From positions 1 to 17,548 of the forward strand of contig JALORM010000006.1 of NCBI GenBank assembly GCA_025458985.1: a stretch of 17,548 bases of DNA. Direction: 5' to 3'. Shown here one piece after another: positions 7,316 to 14,371 of the stretch. Within the stretch, counting starts at the first letter, position 1; each line of letters starts with the position of its first letter. The translations under genes were made by a program, and so were the position numbers. The stretch is from Paracoccaceae bacterium. Lineage in GTDB: Bacteria > Pseudomonadota > Alphaproteobacteria > Rhodobacterales > Rhodobacteraceae. The notes below the pieces were generated by a model. It was not told where the DNA came from, searched no databases, and saw nothing but the letters and a program-made list of their open reading frames with translations.

Positions 7316-7765
7316 CTACTCGATCGTGATCTCCAGCCGCTGCGTGTCGCCCGTCGAGCCCGGGACGCGCAGCTCGTAACGCCCGGGCCTGATCGCCACG
7401 AAGCCGATCTCCATCGTTCCGGCCTCGTCGAACTCCACGCTGTCGAGGCCGAGGGGGCGGACCTCGAGCCCTTCGATCACGATCCCGTCGATCCAGACCG
7501 CACGAAAGAATTCTGGCCCCACGAGCGCGAGCTCCTGGCTGCCGTCGGCCTCGATCTCGATCTCGTAGTAGGTGCCGGACGTGAGCGACAGCGGCGCCTC
7601 CGCCAGCGGCATCCCGGCCGACAGGGTGATCGGCGGCAGGTTCTGCTTGTTGCCGGCCGAGAGAATCCCGGCCAGGCCGAACCCGGGATCGTCGTCGTCC
7701 TCGTCCTGCGCGACGGCGGCAAGGGGCAGGCAGAGCGCCAGGACGGCGGTGAGAAGCAGGCGCAT
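7316..7765 (-). CDS. Small acidic exported protein of the PQQ-associated operon, function unknown
   Basis: The protein has 149 residues. Residues 1-19 are a signal peptide (MRLLLTAVLALCLPLAAVA). The mature form begins QDEDDDDPGFG, strongly acidic, then a region rich in alternating hydrophobic residues that suggests a beta-sandwich: YYEIEIEADG, ELALVGPEFFRAVWIDGIVI, GFVAIRPGRYELRVPG. The pattern is reminiscent of cupredoxin-like folds. However, the mature part contains no histidine or cysteine at all, so a type-1 copper site is excluded. It starts 16 bp after the beta-propeller gene, with AAAGGA upstream, and is the last gene before the hairpin at 7282-7307. Co-transcription suggests a role with the periplasmic PQQ-linked proteins, perhaps as a structural partner. 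I do not recognise a named family. Confidence 0.8.
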   Translation of the reverse strand: MRLLLTAVLALCLPLAAVAQDEDDDDPGFGLAGILSAGNKQNLPPITLSAGMPLAEAPLSLTSGTYYEIEIEADGSQELALVGPEFFRAVWIDGIVIEGLEVRPLGLDSVEFDEAGTMEIGFVAIRPGRYELRVPGSTGDTQRLEITIE

Positions 7766-7781
7766 GTAGGGTCCTTTCCGG

Positions 7782-8738
7782 TTAGGGGCGCATCGCCGCG
7801 CCCCAGGGGAAGCGGCCGACCTTGATCGTCTGGGTGGCCTCCTGCGCGGCGACGTCGATCACGGTCACGTCGCCCGAAACCCCGTTGGTGGTGAAGAGAA
7901 GGCTGTTGTCGGGCGAGAAGGCCATGTGCCAGACCCGGCGCCCCACCAGGATGTACTTCTCGACCTCGTAGGTCTCGGCGTTGACGACGGCGACGTGGTT
8001 CGAGGGCCCGAGCGCGACGAAGGCCGTCTTCTCGTCGGGGGTGAAGCGGAAGCCCACCGGCTGCACGCGGTCGGGGTGGATGCCGCTGATCTCGAAGCCG
8101 ATCTTTGCGACCTCGGTCTGGTCGGCAACGCTGAAGACCGTGATCGTCCCGCCGATCTCCGAACTTACCCAGAGCTCGGTGCCGCCCCTCGTGAACTCGG
8201 CATGCCGCGGGCGCGAATCCACCAGCGTGTTGGCGAAGAGCTCATGGGTCCCGGTGTCGATCCAGTGCGCCATGTTCGTCGTCTCGGACGTCGTGATCGC
8301 GATCTTGCCGTCGGGCGACACGGCCATGCCCTCGGGTTCGATCCCGACGTTGATCTGCGCGACCACGGTGCGGCTTTCGACATCCACCACGGTCGTCACC
8401 GCATCGTCCTCGTTGGCGATGTAGAGGTGCCGGTCGTCGGGGTGCAGTACGAACTGCTCGGGGTCCTCGCCCGAGGGCAGGTCGTGCAGGATCGCGCCCG
8501 TCTCGGGGTCCATCACCTGCACCGTGTCGCTGTCCGAGGCGCAGATGTAGACCCGGCTGAAGTCCTTCGAGAAGGTGATGCCGCGCGGACGCTCGCCCGT
8601 CGGGATGGTGCGCGTGACCGCGAGCGTGGCAATGTCGATCACGCTGATCGTGTCGTCGCGTTCGTTGGTGACCCAGATCTCGCCCGCGTCCGCCCAGCAG
8701 GGCGCGGCGAGTAGCAGAAGGGCGATGGCGCTGCGCAT
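7782..8738 (-). CDS. PQQ-dependent catabolism-associated YVTN beta-propeller protein
   Basis: This 318-residue exported protein begins with a signal peptide (MRSAIALLLLAAPCWA) and then carries repeated YVTN-type blades, for example IWVTNERDDTISVIDIATL, VYICASDSDTVQVMD, LYIANEDDAVTTVVDVES and LFTTNGVSGDVTVIDV. The overall reading matches the TIGR03866 group, found beside PQQ-dependent alcohol dehydrogenases. Its role is not established; a periplasmic binding or scaffold function is likely. The upstream binding-protein gene overlaps ATG 8744 (ATGA), but that ATG touches the GGAGG ribosome site. ATG 8738 sits six bases from GGAGG and gives the better start, with translational coupling either way. 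No lipobox is present (the residue before Cys14 is proline). Confidence 0.9.
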   Translation of the reverse strand: MRSAIALLLLAAPCWADAGEIWVTNERDDTISVIDIATLAVTRTIPTGERPRGITFSKDFSRVYICASDSDTVQVMDPETGAILHDLPSGEDPEQFVLHPDDRHLYIANEDDAVTTVVDVESRTVVAQINVGIEPEGMAVSPDGKIAITTSETTNMAHWIDTGTHELFANTLVDSRPRHAEFTRGGTELWVSSEIGGTITVFSVADQTEVAKIGFEISGIHPDRVQPVGFRFTPDEKTAFVALGPSNHVAVVNAETYEVEKYILVGRRVWHMAFSPDNSLLFTTNGVSGDVTVIDVAAQEATQTIKVGRFPWGAAMRP

Positions 8739-8740
8739 GG

Positions 8741-9901
8741 TCATCCTCCGAAGGCGGTGCAGGCGGATTCGGGCTGGTCGAGGCCCAGCGTGTCGAGCTC
8801 GCTGCGCTGATGCAGGAACCCCTCCAGCGGGGCCATCGCGACCAGCGCGCGCGGATGCACGATCGGGATCGGCTGGCGCAACTGGCCGTTCCACGCGCGG
8901 AAGGTCAACGGCCGGCCCTTGAAGCCGGCCAGTTCGAAGTCGTCCGACAGGAGGAAGGCGCGCAGGGTCGCCGCATCGGCGGCGCCGGTGCGCGTCACCG
9001 CCTCGCCGATGCTGCGCACGGCGGCCCAGGCGGCATAGTCGCGCGGGCGCATCCCGCGACCGGCCAGGTCGACGAAGCGGCCCTGAAGCTGGGCCGCACC
9101 CCACTGTTCCAGCACCGGCGACCAGGCCACGGGGCTCATCCCCTCGGATCCGGCGACGAGCTTCGGCTCCCACGTGTTGAACATCACGAAGCGCGCGAAG
9201 TCGCCCCATTCGTCGGCCACCAGCAGGATGTCGTGCGGGGGCAGGTCCTGGGTGAACAGCGGCACCTCCTGGCTGGCATTGCGGCGCATGTCGGCGTCGA
9301 AAGCCCAGGTCTTCTCGACCGCGATCTCGACCTGGAACTTCACCGCCGAGCGGCGCAGCGCCTCGGCATAGGCAAGGTCCTCGGGCAGGGTGCCGGTGAT
9401 CAGGGCCAGCGTCGTCCAGCGCCGCTGGAGAAGGAACTGCATCAGCGCGTCGGTCCGCATGGTCAGCGAGGGGGCTACGTGGAGCACGTTCGCCCGGCAG
9501 TCTTCGGAGCGCAGCGCCTCGTCCTCGGCCGCGGCGTTGAAGATCAGCGCGCCCTCCGCCTCGGGCAGGTCCGCGATGGCAAGCAGCGTCGCGGCAGGGG
9601 CGTCGAGCACCAGAAGGCCGGTCTCGGCCAGTGCCGCGCGGGCGGCGGCCAGAATGTCGCCCCCCGGGGCGACCGAGGTAACCTCGAGCGTATAGGCGTG
9701 GCCGAGGAACTGCCCGGTCGTGGCGTTGTCGGCCAGACCCAGCTCGGCACCGCGGACGCCGTCGTCTTCGGGAATGGGGTCCAGCCCCGACAGCGTCGGC
9801 GGCGCCTCGACTTCCTGCCTCAGGTAGTGGATCGCGACCGAAACCTCTGCCGAGGCGGCCGAGGCCCAGAACACCCCCAGAACGGCAACGATGCGCAGCA
9901 T
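8741..9901 (-). CDS. ABC transporter substrate-binding protein, PQQ-dependent alcohol dehydrogenase system
   Basis: This 386-residue periplasmic protein has a signal peptide (MLRIVAVLGVFWASAASA, cut before EVSVA). The body resembles type I periplasmic binding proteins of the TIGR03863 kind. Examples are IHYLRQE near the mature N-terminus, GAELGLADNATTGQFLG, the central HDILLVADEWGDFARFV, and the C-terminal region RPRDYAAWAAVRSIGEAVTR. The family sits with PQQ-dependent alcohol dehydrogenases and normally has a partner ABC ATPase and permease; neither is in this window. ATG 9901 is preferred over the longer open frame to 9961 because GGGGGAGGAG precedes it and the signal peptide begins there. 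It is first in a minus-strand operon with the beta-propeller and the acidic 149-residue protein, and diverges from the cytochrome gene. Ligand unknown. Confidence 0.88.
   Translation of the reverse strand: MLRIVAVLGVFWASAASAEVSVAIHYLRQEVEAPPTLSGLDPIPEDDGVRGAELGLADNATTGQFLGHAYTLEVTSVAPGGDILAAARAALAETGLLVLDAPAATLLAIADLPEAEGALIFNAAAEDEALRSEDCRANVLHVAPSLTMRTDALMQFLLQRRWTTLALITGTLPEDLAYAEALRRSAVKFQVEIAVEKTWAFDADMRRNASQEVPLFTQDLPPHDILLVADEWGDFARFVMFNTWEPKLVAGSEGMSPVAWSPVLEQWGAAQLQGRFVDLAGRGMRPRDYAAWAAVRSIGEAVTRTGAADAATLRAFLLSDDFELAGFKGRPLTFRAWNGQLRQPIPIVHPRALVAMAPLEGFLHQRSELDTLGLDQPESACTAFGG
8745..8749 (-). promoter_or_regulatory. Ribosome binding site fixing the beta-propeller start
   Basis: On the minus strand GGAGG is followed by ATGACC and then ATG. 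Six bases separate it from ATG 8738 and none from ATG 8744. The sequence is inside the last codons of the upstream gene, so the two genes are likely translationally coupled. Confidence 0.6.
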
Positions 9902-10062
9902 GGCTCCTCCCCCTGCCGGCGAAGGGTAGGGGCAGCGTTGCTCCGCGGGCCATAGGACCATGGTCGCACCCGCCCGGCGCGCCGTTCAACGAAGGTCGCA
10001 TAGATGCGGCGGTCGGGGGCGGGGTAAGAACGGTCCGACCGCCAGGAACAGGAGCCAGCCCC
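9902..10062. promoter_or_regulatory. Divergent control region of the PQQ-associated block
   Basis: These 161 bp separate the binding-protein operon (minus) from the cytochrome pair (plus). They hold a CGCAT-AG-ATGCG dyad (9997-10008), a 9-bp inverted repeat (10008-10043) and the cytochrome ribosome site (AGGAG). I found no convincing -35/-10 pair on either strand. Confidence 0.5.
10008..10043. repeat. 9-bp perfect inverted repeat upstream of the cytochrome gene
   Basis: GGCGGTCGG (10008-10016) and CCGACCGCC (10035-10043) are exact reverse complements 18 bases apart, ending 19 bases before the ATG at 10063. The spacing suits either a regulator binding two half-sites on one helix face or a leader hairpin close to the ribosome site. 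Confidence 0.6.
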
Positions 10063-10749
10063 ATGCGCGCCACCCGCCTTGCCGCCGCCGCCTCGGCCGC
10101 CATCGCCGCCGCGACGCTTGCCTTCGCCCATGGCGACGTGGCCCCGCAGGCCGTGAACACCGATGCCCTTCCCGATGTGGGCGAGGAGTGGCTGGCCGAG
10201 AACCCCTACCGCGGCCAGGGCGAAGAGGTGTGGCAGACGGCCATCGACATCGGGGCCTCGGGCTACAACTCGAACTGCGCGCGCTGCCACGGGCTTGGCG
10301 CGATCTCGGGCGGCCTTGCCCCCGATCTGCGGTTCCTCGAGGCCGAGGAATACGGCGACAGCTGGTTCATCGAGCGCTTCCGCAGCGGCTATACCCAGGG
10401 CGGCGTGACCAAGATGCCGGCCTTCGGCGACCTTCTGGGCCAGAAAGCGGCCTGGGCGATCCGCACCTACATCGAGACGCGCCCCGACGACGCCGCCATG
10501 GCCGAACAGACCGATGCGCTGAAGGCGCTTCGGGACGAGCTGGCGGGATGGGCCGAAGGGCAGGGCGCGCCCGACCCCGACGGCGCCCGCGCCCGCCTGA
10601 CGGAAATCGCCTCCGGCATCGGGACACTGTCGGGCGCGCCGGTCGCCGACAGCGTCGCGGCGCGCGCGGCAAGCCAGATCGACGGCTCGCCCGACAGCTA
10701 CAGGCTTGCGGCCGAGACGCTCACGGTCGGCCTGTCGGCGGCCCACTGA
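10063..10749 (+). CDS. pedF: Cytochrome c-550 PedF-like periplasmic electron carrier
   Basis: This 228-residue exported class I c-type cytochrome has a signal peptide in about residues 1-22 (ending LAFAHG). The single haem site is CARCH, with Cys72, Cys75 and His76. The probable sixth ligand is Met118 in TKMPAFGD. N-terminal phrases such as HGDVAPQAVNTDALPDVGEEWLAENPYRG (read in parts) match PedF proteins, which take electrons from PQQ-dependent alcohol dehydrogenases toward the respiratory chain. Beyond about residue 145 there is an extra alanine-rich, probably helical tail of some 80 residues that the haem fold does not need. The start at 10063 has AGGAG nine bases upstream. The MoxJ-like gene begins 5 bp after its stop, so the two form an operon. 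The dehydrogenase partner is not in the window. Confidence 0.85.
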   Translation: MRATRLAAAASAAIAAATLAFAHGDVAPQAVNTDALPDVGEEWLAENPYRGQGEEVWQTAIDIGASGYNSNCARCHGLGAISGGLAPDLRFLEAEEYGDSWFIERFRSGYTQGGVTKMPAFGDLLGQKAAWAIRTYIETRPDDAAMAEQTDALKALRDELAGWAEGQGAPDPDGARARLTEIASGIGTLSGAPVADSVAARAASQIDGSPDSYRLAAETLTVGLSAAH

Positions 10750-10754
10750 CGGCC

Positions 10755-11651
10755 ATGCGGGTCCTTGCCGCCGCGCTCTGCCTTGCGGTGATGCTGCTTG
10801 CCGGGGCCGCTACCGCCCAGGGCCGCTGTGCGGACGTGGTTCCGCACGGGCGCCCGCAGAACACGGCGCGCGAGTTCGTGGGACAGGATCTGGACCAGAT
10901 CACCGAACGCGGCTTCATCGAATTCGCGGTCTACGAGGACTTTCCGCCCTATTCGTGGGACGAAGGCGGCGCGCCGCGGGGCATCGATATCGAGGTAGGT
11001 CGCCTCATCGCCGCCGATCTGGGGGTCGAGCCGCGATTCCGCTTCGTGCAGGCCGGCGAGACGGTCGAGGCCGACCTGATGAATTACGTCTGGCGCGGCG
11101 CGGTCGTGGGCGGGCGGGTATCCAACGTGATGCTGCATGTGCCCTACGATTCGAACTTCGCCTGCCGGGTGGAGCAGGTGGTCTTCACGGGCCAGTACTA
11201 CGCCGAGCGGATCGCCATCGCCTACCGGACCGAAGACTACCCTGACGGCGGGCCGGTGCCCGCCTACTTCCGCTTCGACACCGTGGCGGTCGAGAACGAC
11301 TCGATCTCGGATTTCTACCTGTCGTCCTTCGCGGGGGGCCAGATGCGGGCGAACGTCCGCCGCTATCCCACCACCGCCGCGGCCATGGCGGCCCTGGCCG
11401 AGGGCGAGACCAAGGCCGCGATGGGCCCGCTTGCGCAGCTGGAACACGCCACGGGCGAGGGAGTCGCCGTCCACACGCCGCCGCTGCCGGGGCTGTCCGT
11501 CGGGCGCTGGACCCTGGGCGTGGCGGTCCACCAGTCCCACCGCGACCTGTCCTATGCCGTGGATTACGCGATCGAGACCGCGCTGGCCGACGGCCGGATC
11601 GCCGCGATCTTCGAGGACTACGGGCTCAGCTACACCGCGCCCGAGCGGTAG
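10755..11651 (+). CDS. MoxJ/XoxJ-like periplasmic substrate-binding protein (SBP_bac_3 type)
   Basis: This 298-residue protein has a signal peptide (MRVLAAALCLAVMLLAGAATA) and a type II periplasmic binding fold from about residue 45 onward. Typical elements are IEFAVYEDFPPYSWD, GAPRGIDIEVGRLIAADLG, and the C-terminal VDYAIETALADGRIAAIFEDYG. Context points to the quinoprotein-dehydrogenase-associated binding proteins (TIGR03871, MoxJ/XoxJ). Those bind or help activate the dehydrogenase rather than import a solute. The usual CADPNNLPFS-like start is not obvious; instead CADVVPHGRPQNTA precedes the domain, so it is a divergent member or an amino-acid-binding-type relative. Two cysteines remain in the mature form, in GRCAD and NFACRV. 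It is 5 bp after the cytochrome gene and converges on yebC with 2 bp between stops. Confidence 0.75.
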   Translation: MRVLAAALCLAVMLLAGAATAQGRCADVVPHGRPQNTAREFVGQDLDQITERGFIEFAVYEDFPPYSWDEGGAPRGIDIEVGRLIAADLGVEPRFRFVQAGETVEADLMNYVWRGAVVGGRVSNVMLHVPYDSNFACRVEQVVFTGQYYAERIAIAYRTEDYPDGGPVPAYFRFDTVAVENDSISDFYLSSFAGGQMRANVRRYPTTAAAMAALAEGETKAAMGPLAQLEHATGEGVAVHTPPLPGLSVGRWTLGVAVHQSHRDLSYAVDYAIETALADGRIAAIFEDYGLSYTAPER

Positions 11652-11653
11652 GC

Positions 11654-12394
11654 TCAGAGCGCCTCCATCACCTCGTCTGTCGCCTCGAAGTTGGCGGTCA
11701 CCGTCTGCACGTCGTCGTCGTCCTCGAGCGCGTCGATGAGCTTCATCAGAGCCTGCATCCCCTCGAGGTCGAGCGCGGTCGAGGTCCTGGGCTTCCAGAC
11801 GAGCTTTGCCGTCTCGCTTTCGCCCAGCTGTGCCTCGAGCGCCGTCGAGACGGCGGCAAGATCGGTATCCGCGCAGTAGATCCAGTGCCCCTCGTCGTCG
11901 CTTTCGACGTCCTCGGCGCCGGCCTCGATCGCGGCCATCATCACCGTGTCGGCATCGCCGACCGAGGCGGGGTACATGACCTCGCCCTTGCGGTCGAACA
12001 TGAAGGCGACCGAGCCGGTTTCGCCCAGGTTCCCGCCGTTCTTCGCGAAGGTGGACCGCACGTTCGAGGCGGTGCGGTTGCGGTTGTCGGTCATCGCCTC
12101 GACGATCACCGCGACGCCGCCCGGGCCGTAGCCTTCGTAGCGGATCTCCTCGTAGGTATCGGCGTCGCCGCCCTGCGACTTCTTGATCGCGCGCTCGATC
12201 ACGTCCTTCGGCATCGAGGCGGCGCGGGCTTCCTTGACCGCAAGGCGCAGGCGCGGGTTCTTGTCGGGATCGGGGTCGCCCATCTTGGCAGCGACGGTGA
12301 TCTCCTTCGACAGTTTAGAGAACAGCTTGGCCCGCACGGCATCCTGCTTGCCCTTGCGGTGCTGGATGTTCGCCCATTTGGAATGTCCGGCCAT
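11654..12394 (-). CDS. yebC: YebC/PmpR-family DNA-binding regulator
   Basis: The 246-residue cytoplasmic protein has the conserved N-terminus MAGHSKWANIQHRKGKQDA, then the family phrases NPRLRLAVKEARAASMPKD, GYGPGGVAVIVEAMTDNRNR and the GGNLGETGSVAFMF core. The usual acidic C-terminus (ALEDDDDVQTV) is also present. Length is standard. Members are called transcription regulators (TACO1/YebC), and recent work links some to translation of proline-rich stretches. The role in this organism is unknown. Start ATG 12394 has GGGAG upstream. A candidate promoter lies at 12430-12459. It is convergent with the MoxJ-like gene and divergent from the SLC13 gene. Confidence 0.95.
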   Translation of the reverse strand: MAGHSKWANIQHRKGKQDAVRAKLFSKLSKEITVAAKMGDPDPDKNPRLRLAVKEARAASMPKDVIERAIKKSQGGDADTYEEIRYEGYGPGGVAVIVEAMTDNRNRTASNVRSTFAKNGGNLGETGSVAFMFDRKGEVMYPASVGDADTVMMAAIEAGAEDVESDDEGHWIYCADTDLAAVSTALEAQLGESETAKLVWKPRTSTALDLEGMQALMKLIDALEDDDDVQTVTANFEATDEVMEAL

Positions 12395-12429
12395 GGCGGC
12401 TCCCGCTGCTCCCCTCGCGACAGGCGGCT

Positions 12430-12459
12430 TCTATATTCCAAGGCCAAGGAACCCCGCAA
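12430..12459 (-). promoter_or_regulatory. Candidate promoter of yebC
   Basis: On the minus strand TTGCGG (12459-12454) is followed after 18 bases by TATAGA (12435-12430). This predicts a short leader of about 30 bases before ATG 12394. The same spacing and a near-identical -10 occur at the tRNA-Gly promoter. Confidence 0.45.
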
Positions 12460-12532
12460 CCCCGTCCGCGCGTTGGGCGCGAGCGCAAGGGGCGGGACCC
12501 TGCGATCCGGGGGAAATCCGGGGAAAGGGGAC

Positions 12533-14314
12533 ATGATGACCACCGACCAGGGGCTGCTGTTCGGCCTGCTTGCCGTGATGCTCGCGCTCTTCGTCTGGGG
12601 GCGCATCCGCTACGACGTGGTCGCGCTCGGCACGCTGGTCGTGGCCACGTTCGCCGGCCTCGTTCCCGCCGATGCGGCCTTCGCGGGGTTCGGGAACACC
12701 GCGGTCATCACTGTCGCGCTGGTCCTGACGATCTCGGCCGGGCTGACACGGTCGGGCGCGGTGGCCGTTCTGGGCAAGCAGCTTGCCGACGGGACCGACC
12801 GCGTCACCCGCCACATCGCGCTTGTGGGCGGGATCGGCGCGGTCCTTTCGGCCTTCATGAACAACGTGGCCGCGCTGGCGCTTCTGATGCCTCTCGACAT
12901 GCAGGCGGCGCGGCGGGCACGGCGGCCTGCCGGCCTTACCCTCATGCCCCTGGCCTTCGCCACCATCCTTGGCGGCCTCGTCACGCTGATCGGAACGCCG
13001 CCGAACATCCTGATCGCCGAGTTCCGCGGCCGCGAGATGGGGACCCCGTTCAGGATGTTCGACTTCGCGCCCGTGGGCCTTCTGGCCGCGGCTGCGGGGC
13101 TTGCGTTCGTGGCGCTGGTCGGCTGGCGGCTGGTGCCCCGGCGCGACGACGACGCGCGCGGCGCCGGCGCGTCCGCGGGCGATGCCTTCCTGGCCGAGCT
13201 TGTCGTGTCGCCGGGCTCGGGCGCGATCGGCCGCACCGTCCCCGAGATCGAGGCCGAAGGCGACCGGGCCGGCCTTTCCATCCTGCGCCTGGTGCGCGAC
13301 GAGCGGCGGATCAACGGCGCGGCGCTGGCCACCAAGCTCCGCGAAGGCGACGTGCTGATGGTCGAGGCCACGTCGGACGGGATCGAGGAGTTCCGCGTCT
13401 CGATGAAGCTCGATTTCGTGGGCGGCAAGGCTGCGGCGATGGCCGAGGCCGGAAGCCGGGGCCTTGTCGTGACCGAGGCCATCGTGACCGAGGGCGCCCG
13501 GATCGCCGGGCGGAGCGCCCAGGCGCTGGGCCTCGGCTGGCGGCGGCGGACGATCCTCGTCGGCATCTCGCGCCACGGCCGCAGGATCAGCCGGGCGCTG
13601 CGCCGCGAACGCATCCGGCCGGGCGACGTGCTGCTTCTGCTCACGCCCGAGGAAGAGGCTGCCGAGGTGATCGACTGGCTGGGCTGCCTGCCGGTCGGCG
13701 ACCGCAGCCTGTCGGTCACCGACACGTCCCGCATCCTTCCGGCGGTGGGCCTCTTCGCGGCGGCGATCCTCGCCGCGACGCTCGGCCTGACCAGCCTGCC
13801 CGTGGCATTCGGGGCGGTGGTTCTGGGCTACCTCGCCTTCCGGGTCCTGCCGCTGGCCGAGCTTTACGCCCACATCCACTGGCCGGTCATCGTGCTGCTG
13901 GGCGCGCTGATCCCCATCGGCATCGCGTTCGAGACAACGGGCGGCGCCGGGCTTATCGCCTCGTCCCTCGTCGCCGCGACCGACGGCATGCCGCCGTGGG
14001 TCGCGCTTACCCTTCTGATGGTCGTCACCATGACGCTGTCCGACCTTCTGAACAACGCCGCCACGGCGGTCCTGGCCGCGCCGGTCGCCGTCGACGTCGC
14101 CAACCGGCTGGGCACCTCGGCCGATCCGTTCCTGATGGCGGTCGCAGTCGCGGCGTCCTGCGCCTTCCTCACGCCGATCGGGCACCAGAACAACACCCTC
14201 GTCATGGGGGCGGGCAAGTACCGCTTCGGCGACTACTGGCGCATGGGCCTGCCGCTCGAAGCGCTGATCGTCGCGGTATCGATCCCGGCGATCCTGTACT
14301 TCTGGCCGATGTGA
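12533..14314 (+). CDS. SLC13/DASS-type permease with two RCK_C (TrkA-C) domains
   Basis: This 593-residue inner-membrane transporter has two membrane halves with a cytoplasmic insert between them. Each half carries the DASS-like signature pair: SAFMNN at residues 106-111 with GTPPN at 154-158, and SDLLNN at 503-508 with TPIGHQNN at 547-554. The insert, about residues 205-385, holds two RCK_C modules (FLAELVVSPGSGAIGRTV and LVVTEAIVTEGARIAGRS begin them), which usually sense ligand. Substrates of such proteins include sulfate, dicarboxylates and other anions; which one applies here is not visible. Start: ATG 12533 and ATG 12536 are adjacent. GGGGAAAGGGG lies 2 or 5 bases upstream, so 12536 may be the true start. 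It diverges from yebC across 138 bp. Confidence 0.9.
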   Translation: MMTTDQGLLFGLLAVMLALFVWGRIRYDVVALGTLVVATFAGLVPADAAFAGFGNTAVITVALVLTISAGLTRSGAVAVLGKQLADGTDRVTRHIALVGGIGAVLSAFMNNVAALALLMPLDMQAARRARRPAGLTLMPLAFATILGGLVTLIGTPPNILIAEFRGREMGTPFRMFDFAPVGLLAAAAGLAFVALVGWRLVPRRDDDARGAGASAGDAFLAELVVSPGSGAIGRTVPEIEAEGDRAGLSILRLVRDERRINGAALATKLREGDVLMVEATSDGIEEFRVSMKLDFVGGKAAAMAEAGSRGLVVTEAIVTEGARIAGRSAQALGLGWRRRTILVGISRHGRRISRALRRERIRPGDVLLLLTPEEEAAEVIDWLGCLPVGDRSLSVTDTSRILPAVGLFAAAILAATLGLTSLPVAFGAVVLGYLAFRVLPLAELYAHIHWPVIVLLGALIPIGIAFETTGGAGLIASSLVAATDGMPPWVALTLLMVVTMTLSDLLNNAATAVLAAPVAVDVANRLGTSADPFLMAVAVAASCAFLTPIGHQNNTLVMGAGKYRFGDYWRMGLPLEALIVAVSIPAILYFWPM

Positions 14315-14333
14315 CCGCCGGCGCTTGACGCAA

Positions 14334-14349
14334 GCCGCCGTCGGGCGGC
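14334..14349 (+). terminator. Short GC hairpin after the SLC13-type gene
   Basis: GCCGCC (14334-14339) and GGCGGC (14344-14349) form a perfect 6-bp stem with a GTCG loop, 19 bases past the stop codon. There is no T-run, so terminator activity is uncertain. Confidence 0.3.
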
Positions 14350-14371
14350 ACGCTGGTGGCCGGAGGGCGCC

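Noticed and set aside
8742..8744. ATG overlapping the preceding stop (ATGA) as the beta-propeller start
   Set aside because: The ribosome site GGAGG directly abuts this ATG; ATG 8738 has proper spacing. Coupling is still likely.
14325..14353. TTGACG (14325-14330) as a -35 for the ydeI-like gene
   Set aside because: The -35 is good but no acceptable -10 follows at 16-18 bases, and the segment overlaps a hairpin; too weak to list.
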